In this document: one piece after another, positions 1-9,400 of the stretch
Layout: each line of letters opens with the position of its first letter
Position numbering within the stretch: position 1 is the first letter of the stretch
NCBI RefSeq assembly: GCF_963678635.1
Contig: NC_087063.1
Location: 5,736,386 to 5,800,385 of the forward strand
DNA length: 64,000 nucleotides
Source of the DNA: Symsagittifera roscoffensis
Lineage: Eukaryota > Xenacoelomorpha > Acoela > Convolutidae
Direction of reading: 5' to 3'
The notes under the pieces: generated by a model
The model's database searches: none
Seen by the model: the letters and a program-made list of their open reading frames with translations, nothing else
What the model was told of the DNA's origin: nothing
Position numbers and translations under genes: made by a program

Positions 1-3000
1 AACTCAGGAATGGACACCTATTCCGACAGGAATTCGACTTCGGGATCCGAACTGTCAGAACTGGCGATACACACGCTACTAGTGGAAACTCGGGCGAGAG
101 ACCTGGACAGAGAGGTGTACCAGGATCCTGACAGTGATCGCTACCTAATACCAAGCGAAAGAGTCTTTGACAACGCAGCGGATGACTTAGAAACGATAGC
201 GGTATCGAAACGTTCGATAAGCCTGTTGCCGCAGAAAGAGGTAGTCAGGACTGATCTTCAGCCGTTTCAGCAAGAAACACAACCGTTGGTGAAGATTTGG
301 TGCGTTAAGATGGAAGAAGACACACATCAGCCCAACGAGCTGAATAGTCAGATGAGAGTCATGAAGACGTACTTGAAGGCGAGATACAGACTCTCGGACC
401 TTCTAAGGGCGCAGAGAAATGATCGCATGACAAGCAACCTAAAAAGGTGGATAGAAAACGGTGCACCTGACAAAGGTGACCTGGAAGAAGACAGCTATAG
501 GATCCTGAGACAATACTTCATGCAGAAGGAGGGGAGATTATATCTGAACAAGGACGGGATCGTGGCTTGCAGGAGAAGAGAAGAAGACAAGGTCTTATAC
601 AAATATAACGCGATAGTGTTGCCGCAACTCTATCAGACAGAACTATTATTCAGGTCGCATGATCAGATGGGCCATCAAGGGATCGACAAAGGGTATCAGA
701 GGATCCTGAAGCGCTTTGAGTGGCCTGGAATGAAAAAAGCATGTGAGAAATGGGTAACAGCGTGCCTGTCATGCCAACAGGTCAAGGATCCAAGGAAATT
801 ACGATTTCCTCTACAATCGATTGAGTCGTCTGAATTCAACGAGGTCGTGCAGATAGATCACAAGAAGATATGCATGACAGACAGCGGTTATAACCAAGTC
901 TTGGTCATGATAGATCACTTCACGAAGTATGCAGAGGCCGTGCCCTGCATAACTGCCTCGGCGGAAGAGACATGCGACCACCTGATAAATACATGGATAG
1001 CAAGACATGGTTGTCCAATGACGTTTCAATCGGACAATGGAACAGCTTTCGTAGGCGAGCTTACGAAAGAGCTTATGAGACGGTCACAGGTCGCTCAGGC
1101 TCACTCCACGACATACCACCCTCAGACGAATGGCTTAGTGGAAAGACAGAATAGGACGTTAGTATCGATGCTGAGAGTATACTGTTCCAGGTATATGACC
1201 GATTGGGACAGATACCTTCCACAGGTGATGGGAGCTTATAATAGCACGCAACACTCCACCACTGGGGTCAGTCCACACATGATGCTGACGGGACACGAGA
1301 AGTCTTTACCCTTGACATTCTTCTACCCAGAATATGAGGGGAAGAAAACATCTCCACAGGTTTACGTGAGGGATGTGATCAGACGGCAACAGGAGTTGAA
1401 CGATCTGTGTAGACGAAATACTCAGCAAGCACAGGCAAGGCAGAGGAAAAGATTCGACAAGAAAGCAGCTGGTGCAAAAGCCTACTCGGTGGGAGACTAC
1501 GTATGGGTATTTCAGAACGTTATACCACCGAAAGGAACAAAGAAGCTTCTAAAAAAGTGGAGGGGACCCTTCATGATTACAGAGGTGCACCAAGAGGGAC
1601 GCTTTTATAGACTGAGTACTGGCCGAGCCGCCCACTACGAAAACATCAAGCCACACAATCCATCGACAGAAGACTGGTGTGTACCTGCAGACATGGAAGA
1701 AGGGGATTATCTAATGATGGATTCTGCTTGTGAGGTCAATGAAAAAGGCACCAGGCAGAAGAACGATGGAAACGAAATCGTAGAGGATGGTACAGATACA
1801 CCGCTGGACCTGGATCCAAATGAACAGATCGAAGCGGACGATGAGACCTTACCCTACGCAGAGGAAGATTGGCAGGATCCCGAACAGACAGAGGTTCCCA
1901 AGAACATGGAACCAGATCTTCCGTTCACGATGCAGACTCGTCAGAAAGACGGGATGAGACCAAGAAAGAAATACAATCCTTACGGTGACGACTTTGTAGT
2001 GGATAGGATAGATCTAAAGAAAATAGTGGAGGAAGTAGTGGGTTTAGAGGAAATAACCGTGTCACAAGACATTGACATAGTCGATGATCACAACGATGAG
2101 TGGGTTGACGACTGGTCGAAACCCGAGGTGGAGTTCGACGATGAGCAACAGCAGTCAAATGAACAAGACCTGACGAACCTGCGTGTCTTAGAGTGGCTGA
2201 ACGAAATGACATCAGACCCTAAAAAGACCAGCGTTACGATTCAAGACGTAGATCGCGAAAGCGCGAAATACATTAAGACCGAACGAGATGATCCTTCCTG
2301 GGCTGCCCAGGAAGGACAACTTCTCATTCCAGCTTCTAATCTTGACTTAATACCCGGTATGCGATCGACGGGGACGCCGATGGATATTTTTGTCCGGGGA
2401 GTGGGGGTAGGACTTACCCACACTGAAAACTTGATAATAAAAAAATTGAGAATAGCAAGAGAAACAGGAAACTTAGAAGCAGAAACAGGCGAAGAACCTA
2501 AGAAACCTGACATAGGCAGGGTAGTTGAGTCATATTTTAACTTACCAAATGAATATTCAAGTAACATAGTACTAACAGATAGTGATTTCATACTCACAAA
2601 CAGAACATGTGCGATAGCAATCACCGCAGACATGAGTTTTAGGACGGCGCTAGCGGCAGATTTTAAGAGGGAATACAAAAACGTGGAATTCCTTTGGAAG
2701 CAAAGACCAGGGATAGGGGGCGTAGCAGCCTTACCCCCGGCGGTGTCGCAGATACCGGGAAAGTACTTATGCTTCTTGGTAACGAGGGCGACAGAGAAGC
2801 AGCACGTGGACCCAGAAAACCTAGTCTTGTCTTTGACGAGGCTGAGGGACTTCCTTGTGGAAATGGACGTGAAGGAGCTTTCGCTTCCAGTGTACGATCC
2901 AAATAGAGGAAGACTGCATCCTCGGGAATTGTACGCGCTTGTACACGTGATATTCTCTGATACGAACATACAAGTGTATCTACATAAGAAATATTACTTA

Positions 3001-3012
3001 AGTATAGGCTGA
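1..3012 (+). CDS. Gag-Pol polyprotein C-terminal part (integrase plus macro-like domain), copy 1, 5' partial
   Basis: The reading frame is open from the first base, so the gene enters from the left; the ATG at 10 is internal, matching residue 2201 or so of copy 2. Order seen: an acidic linker, integrase with an HHCC zinc finger (ending in ACLSCQQVK), the D,D35E core (D in VQIDHKK, D in QSDNG, E in LVERQNR), a GPY/F-type module (KKWRGPFMITE), a roughly 300-residue acidic linker, and a terminal macro-domain-like module (about 2540-2990). Stop is TGA at 3010-3012. Compared with copy 2 there are only scattered substitutions and no frameshift. The integrase would insert the cDNA into chromosomes; the role of the macro-like tail is unknown. 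Confidence 0.92.
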   Translation, partial: NSGMDTYSDRNSTSGSELSELAIHTLLVETRARDLDREVYQDPDSDRYLIPSERVFDNAADDLETIAVSKRSISLLPQKEVVRTDLQPFQQETQPLVKIWCVKMEEDTHQPNELNSQMRVMKTYLKARYRLSDLLRAQRNDRMTSNLKRWIENGAPDKGDLEEDSYRILRQYFMQKEGRLYLNKDGIVACRRREEDKVLYKYNAIVLPQLYQTELLFRSHDQMGHQGIDKGYQRILKRFEWPGMKKACEKWVTACLSCQQVKDPRKLRFPLQSIESSEFNEVVQIDHKKICMTDSGYNQVLVMIDHFTKYAEAVPCITASAEETCDHLINTWIARHGCPMTFQSDNGTAFVGELTKELMRRSQVAQAHSTTYHPQTNGLVERQNRTLVSMLRVYCSRYMTDWDRYLPQVMGAYNSTQHSTTGVSPHMMLTGHEKSLPLTFFYPEYEGKKTSPQVYVRDVIRRQQELNDLCRRNTQQAQARQRKRFDKKAAGAKAYSVGDYVWVFQNVIPPKGTKKLLKKWRGPFMITEVHQEGRFYRLSTGRAAHYENIKPHNPSTEDWCVPADMEEGDYLMMDSACEVNEKGTRQKNDGNEIVEDGTDTPLDLDPNEQIEADDETLPYAEEDWQDPEQTEVPKNMEPDLPFTMQTRQKDGMRPRKKYNPYGDDFVVDRIDLKKIVEEVVGLEEITVSQDIDIVDDHNDEWVDDWSKPEVEFDDEQQQSNEQDLTNLRVLEWLNEMTSDPKKTSVTIQDVDRESAKYIKTERDDPSWAAQEGQLLIPASNLDLIPGMRSTGTPMDIFVRGVGVGLTHTENLIIKKLRIARETGNLEAETGEEPKKPDIGRVVESYFNLPNEYSSNIVLTDSDFILTNRTCAIAITADMSFRTALAADFKREYKNVEFLWKQRPGIGGVAALPPAVSQIPGKYLCFLVTRATEKQHVDPENLVLSLTRLRDFLVEMDVKELSLPVYDPNRGRLHPRELYALVHVIFSDTNIQVYLHKKYYLSIG

Positions 3013-3070
3013 GTGATGAGCGAGAGGGTGTTAGGCCAAAGACCAAGTTGCATGTAATATGTGATATGTG

Positions 3071-3097
3071 TGTTATGTTATGTTATGTTATGTTATG
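3071..3097 (+). repeat. TGTTA pentanucleotide microsatellite
   Basis: About five tandem TGTTA units. The matching place in copy 2 (about 27200-27220) has only about two, so the run has changed length between copies. Confidence 0.85.
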
Positions 3098-3320
3098 TGT
3101 TAGGTTATTAAGATCATGGGTAAGTAAGCGTTAGTGACCATGAACAACTAAATGACGATTTTGGGAATAGATCCAAAGTTTGGATTGTCCAATCTTAGGT
3201 CGAATTCCAAAATTTTAGAAACCAATTGATTTTAATAAATTTTAAGATAAATATCTTTTTATCTGAACTGTTTTAAGCAGATTTTAACGATATAAGGTGA
3301 AACTGACAGGTGTGACAGTC

Positions 3321-3336
3321 GTGATTCCTTTTCTAG
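3321..3336 (+). promoter_or_regulatory. Candidate 3' splice acceptor for a subgenomic ORF2 mRNA
   Basis: A pyrimidine-rich stretch ending TTCTAG lies 66 bp before the ORF2 ATG, with an equivalent TTTCTTTTCTAG in copy 2 just upstream of its ORF2 start. Retroviral env and errantivirus ORF3 are commonly made from a spliced message, so a similar arrangement is plausible. No donor was identified. Confidence 0.35.
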
Positions 3337-3402
3337 ATCCTGATTGATCATTTAAATTACTCACTTGAGTCAAAGAATCGAATCAAACTTGAAAAGAATA
3401 GA

Positions 3403-6400
3403 ATGGACAACTTCAACATGGATGAATTGATGGACCTGGCAGAGGCATATGTAGGACCGATGGTAGATGCGATCTATCGTCGGCTGATCGAACGAGACTT
3501 CGCTCTGGAGGACCCAGAGGTGGTCATGTTGCTGACCGCCCTGATCAACATCTTGGGGCACGACAACCGTGGGGACCGCCCCACGGAAGTCCTGTTGATG
3601 GCAGCATATGGAGAAAGAGGAGTACTAGACCGCCCGAACATGAGAGTGATGAGGTGGAGAAACGGGGCTCTCTCAGGGAGTGACTTGGCGAATGAGCCTG
3701 GGTTGGGAAGTTCTAGGACTTACCAACCAGGTGAGATGCCAATGCCCTCCAAGCCCAAACCTGGGCTGACGAGAATGCATCGGGAGATGAACAGCGAGGC
3801 GACCTCGTCTGGTTCACCACTGAGAGCAGCTGTGCCACCAAAAGGGGCGAAAGTAACACAGAAGGTTCAGACGAACCAAACCATACAAGATCTGGACGAG
3901 ATGAACGATCAGTTGAGAAGTACGAAGAAGGAGTTAGATGATATGACGAAGACCATGCTGGCGATGGAGGAAGACCGGGACATGTGGAGAAAGTTGTTTG
4001 AAGACTGCAACAAAAAGCAGGGTCAAGAGATCGAACGCTTAAGGCAGGAATACAAAGAGCGATCGGAGCAGGTGGCGTTGACGACGTCCATTGAGAAAGT
4101 GATACCTGCAAGGGATATTCCTCGTGGGCAGTCCCCGATGGAGCTCTTGACACCTCGAGAAATGAGTCAAACAACGGAGACACGGCTTCCAGCAGAGACG
4201 AACCGAGTAACAATCCCGGATCCTAGTGACACCTTGGGTGATCCCGTCGTAGAACAGACAGTGAGAAAACTGATAGAGACAGCTGGACGATTGGTCGCTA
4301 ACAAGAATGCACCAGGTTCCGGGGTGACTGCACCCTATGGAACGATTGACGATACGGGCAGAGTACAACTCTCCCAGACAGTAATCAGACAAGGGATGAG
4401 TAACGTGACACCACTCATGGGGAACTCGAGAATCCCAGAGAGGAAAGTAAGGAAGATGCCAGCGAAGAAAGTGTCTCGTGTAATAGACGTGCAGAAGAAT
4501 AATCAATTGAAGTATAATTTCACGGGAGTTCCGGAGACAGATCCGAGAGCCTGCTTCAATCGAGCTACCTGGAGTCCGGCTGTGAACCTGCAGCAACCAC
4601 CACTCGGGACATCTCACCTGATATTGGGAGACAGCTTAGTCAGAGTGCTGTCGAATTTGAGGACCTCATGGGTCACCACGGTGATGGCCTTTGGAGGCGC
4701 GACGATTGCCCAATTATATCGCATGGTGGAGCTGATGAATCCAGGGAAGATACCCAATGTGATGATCTTAGTTGGGACGAATGATATCTCCAGAGGATCA
4801 GATGAGCAGGAAGCACTGTGGGAATCAATGATGGTGTGTTTGTTTACTACTCTCTGGCAGAAGTTCAGTTGCGCGGTACTGACCGTTTGCACGGTGCCAA
4901 TGAACGGAAGAAGCCTGACAGCATCAGGAAGAAGGCACAACGAGGGAGTCATGAGATGGAACAACATCTTGAGAAACCTAGCAAATCGAAATGCCGGAAG
5001 AATGATCCTCATGGACATTGAACATGAATTGAGAGCCATGGATCAAGCCAGACTGACCACAGATGGCATCCACTTCGACAGTGTCGAAGGACAAGCCTGG
5101 TTGAATCGTGTCTTCCAAGAACGGTTGGATGAGCTGGAAGCAGAACTCTTTGACACAGGAGTACTGAAGGAAGAGGGAACGGTGAGTGATACGGTGATCA
5201 CCACCTTTGTACCTCCTAACCTGGAAACACGCTTGGGTACGGTCCCAGCCGTCACAAATTACCGGCAACAAAGCTCCGGTGAACCAGGTCGAAGAACAGA
5301 CGTACAAGATCGGTTGGGAGAAGCACCGATGAGGAGGACGATTCATCCTAGGAAAAGGATAGGACCTGTCAACCAACCAATCGAGGAAGTAGCAGGCACA
5401 TCCAGATCGGACACTAGATCGGAGACGACGAGTACCAGTCGAGAGGAGAGACCGAGCAGAGGCTCATTGATGTGGTCGCGATCCATACCGTCTCCTTGGC
5501 ATATATACAAAGAAGAACTAATGAAGCTGGACCTACAGAGAGTGAGCTTCATCGAAGATGCAAGGAGGATGCTGAATGGAGCGACGCTATCCGTCAGCAG
5601 ATTGTACTCGATAACCGGCGTAGACTGGTTGATAGCCGCTAGCATAAATTTCAGCTCCACGACGGCCTTGAGATTTGCCGACTTGGAGGGACTGCCTTCC
5701 AACAACACAATAGGATCTGTGAATGCAAGACCGTTGCAAGATGTGAGATTGAACCATGATGAGAGGAATCGTGAAGAAAGGCCAGGAAGATTCCTGACGG
5801 CGAGAGCGCCGATTGGACAACACGTGAAGATATTTAGGCAATTGACGACACCACCTGGTCATGTGAAGGAGAGAGTGTACCCAAAACTAGTGAACCAAGA
5901 TGGTGATGCCCAGAGATATGGCGGATTGACAGCGATAAAGAAAGATGAGACCATCTTCGCCGCCTACGACAAAGCAGAGATGAGAAAGGCCAAAATCATG
6001 GTAGTAGCGAATTCAGAGTTCGTGTACACCTCTAAGTCTTTGTTTTGGCCGGACGTCATAATGATGGCCACAGTTGACCTAGACCTATTGCAATCAGTGT
6101 CATTGGCTATAGGGGTACAAAGGCAGACAGAAATGAACCCGATAACGATTGTGTTTGCTGGTATCAATGACCATCTACACAGTAGAGGTTTTCTGAGCAG
6201 GCTCAGAGATCCTGCAACAGCAGAAAACGCAGTATGGCCAGCGATAAAAGACATCCTGGAGTCAATGGGTGAAGTGGTAGACGCGACAAAGGAGGGATCA
6301 TTCAATAAAGTGACGTTGAGAGTAGTATTTGCGTTGTCTCCGGGATATGCACATCTCCCGGATGGACTGAATTTTGTGTATGCAATGGTAGCCTTACTTT

Positions 6401-9400
6401 CGGAGGGAAAATATGATGTGATCATATCAGCCCCGAATCGCATGGTAGAAATGGAGAACCTGAGGCCACTTAAGGCTGAACTGCCTGCAGTATGGTCAGA
6501 TATCTCAAACGCGATGAGAGGGTTCAAGGACCACGCGCTACACATGTTGGTGTTGGACGAAGTGCTGGGGTTGGAACTGTCCAACTTCAGTCGGCAACTC
6601 AAACTGAAACCAGGAATAGATGACGACCATCGAGTGATCACGGCGATGTCCAACGACTTGTGGTTCCGAGCAATGGAAGTGGCGAGTGAAGACACGAGAA
6701 GAAAGAATTCACTGGAGACGAGAGCTCATCTGGAAGCGATGGTGCTGAGAACCAAGCCGGAAGCAAACCAGTGGCTACACCTGAATCCGAGAGTAGCGGC
6801 ATTGGGTGCAGATGCTTTTCAGCAAGGCCCAGTAATGATCACTAAGATACACGCCTACTTGTTGAAGGAGGTGAACCTGGCGGAAAATGCCGGAGAAAAG
6901 ACAGCTGAGTTCGTGAACAGAATGTGTCAGATTACTCTGGAAACCTTCTGGACCCAGGAAGTGAAAGGACAGGAGGGATTTGAAAGGACAGACAGCATGC
7001 TAGAAGGGTTGGGAGCCGGATGGACCGCGTCCTTCTTGGCAAAAGTCTACCCGAAAGTCTCGCACTACTTGATAAAGGAATTCCTCCAAGCGGTAGTGAA
7101 AGTATCGATAGTGGAATTAATAGCCTTGTTCGTGACATTTGGAGCGGAGAATTTCGTGAAAGGACCGGCGATACTGCTTACGGATGGAATACAGAACCTG
7201 CGACTAGATGGACTTCTGACACTGATCGCAATAACCCACGGAAACTTGGGAGGACTGATGAAACTGGCACGTTGTCCAGAGCAGATGAAAGAGAGAGTGA
7301 GGAATCTGGATATGAAGAAATCCACAGACTCGTGGAACAAAATAAGAGACCTGAGACACACTCTTATCCAATATCTCTTGCAGCAGAATCGCTTTGGAAC
7401 CGGAGAAGACGAGACAATTGAAAGAGAGGAAGATGTTAGACGACATGTTGGAGGCATGCCGCTGTTAACAGATTTGAGCTTAGCTATGAGAATCGATCCC
7501 TTGGCGCTGATCAGAGGAGTCACGGTGTTCGTGACAGTGATCTATGGACCAGCAGTCACCTTTGCGTTCCCTGACGTTAAAGTGGAAGCATATAGGAGGT
7601 CGGTGTTGCACCTGAACCTCATATCGGCAGTGGACGATAGTACACTGAACTGGTGTGAGCAGCACGCATTGCGAGAGCTCATGAGTGAAGATCTGTTATT
7701 TGCGAAAATATCGGAGCCAGAGATGACAGTCATCAATTTTGACGATCACTTCTGTGACCGCATGGGAGAAGTAGAAAGAGGGCACATCGAGGTGTTTCCA
7801 AAGCTTTGGAATCTGAGGCCCTATGACAAAACGAATGGTGAAATGACCAGAGTGCCTCGTCTCACAGCAGCGTATCACAAGGTGAGAGAAGAGACGAAGG
7901 ACTGGGGCGATTACAAGAAGCTACCCGAAGCAATCCCTGAATTCCCTCTGATAAGAAGGATGTTGCTCGGAGCAGTCTCCGTAGTACAAACTCCTAGGTT
8001 GAGAGCATTCGAAACCAATGAAAGGAGAGTAGGGAATTTCTCGGCGACGATGGATCCATACTTCGTGGGGAGAAATGCCGCCGTGTTACAGTACACACGA
8101 TTTGCGTACACGGATCAAGCGACGAGAAGGCGAATAAGCAACGCTGCTACTCCCAAGCCTGAAGGATTTGATGAGGAATGGAGGGGACTAGGTTTAGCTC
8201 CAATGAGGATGAGAGGCAGGACTGAATTGCCTGAAGCCTCAGTAATCCTGACCAGTGTGAGAAAAGAGATGAAAGTTGCGGGAGTATTGCAGACGAGAAT
8301 TTTCCTAGCACCCTTCGGCTGCGAAGAAATCAAAGTGGTCCATGGAGAAGAGGAAGATAAATCAGCCGGTACATTGCTCATACCAAAATTCCAGGAAGAA
8401 GCTGACAATGACGAACAAGGACCATCGAGCTCGAACAAGGACAAGTCAGAAGGAGATGACGGACAGGGTGGAAGCCGTCAGACGGAAGAACCCATGCAAC
8501 AAGATCAAGCTGGTGGGGAAGACGACAGGGCATCGACAGGAGGAACATCCAGCCTGGATTTCAATATCTTCAGTGATCTTGAGAATAATGCAGACACGTT
8601 GGAAACGACTGAGCCAGCGGATGAAGGCATCTCGACACTGGAACCTCCGTCAGCCTTTGAGGAAATGAAACGGAATTTGCCGGAGAGCAGCTCTCCTGGC
8701 AATACAAGAAATAACGATCAGAGAATCCTCATGGAATCACCTCGGAGGAGAAGAATAGAGGCCTCAGCCAGAGTACCTTTCTTGGGAACGCTACCCGAAG
8801 AAGAATGGGAAGTACATCACCGAGACCACGAGAGTAGGACGGGATGTAAGCTGGACAGAGTGGCGTTCATGGAAGAAGTCTGGACTGTGATTCAGAGCTA
8901 TGGGACCCAGTCCATTCTCAAAACAGGTCTCAATCAACCCTTGATGAGAGAAGTACTTGACAAGCTTGATGAGTGTGAAGGGAGACTGAGTGAGTTATTG
9001 ATCGACTCAGCCACTGATGAGAGTGAAGTGAATTCTCCCATCAAGATGACACCGCAGGACAATGAAGGAGAGGTGGTGTACCTGTCAAGGACCAGGAGAG
9101 GAACGATGCGATCAAAAATGGTGATTGATAAAATCAATGCGATGAAAATGAAGTTAGGCAGCAGAGTGATGCCGAGGAGAATTGGAAAGACGAAAGTGGA
9201 TTCAGAAATATCGATGAAAGCTGGTAACTCAGCGAAAAGGAAGCGAGTCGAAGAAGTTATGGATTTGGGGCAAGGTGATTATCAATTGTCTGGCACAGAT
9301 AGAATATTAACTGATATAGCGATGGTGCCACCCATTCTCATGGCGGGAATAAAGTCAACCGGTTATAAATCCAAAAGGAGTGACCGCACTCTGACTGGAG

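Larger units (their letters stand above)
3013..3402 (+). other. Spacer between gag-pol and ORF2, copy 1
   Basis: 390 bp with no credible ORF. It contains a TGTTA pentanucleotide run and, just upstream of ORF2, a pyrimidine tract followed by AG (3321-3336) that is kept in copy 2. It would be the leader of a spliced ORF2 message if ORF2 is expressed that way, which is inferred and not shown. Confidence 0.7.

Noticed and set aside
2241-2969. 242-codon minus-strand ORF (also 26371-27099)
   Set aside because: It is a shadow of the gag-pol C-terminus on the opposite strand, kept open by the sense coding pattern.
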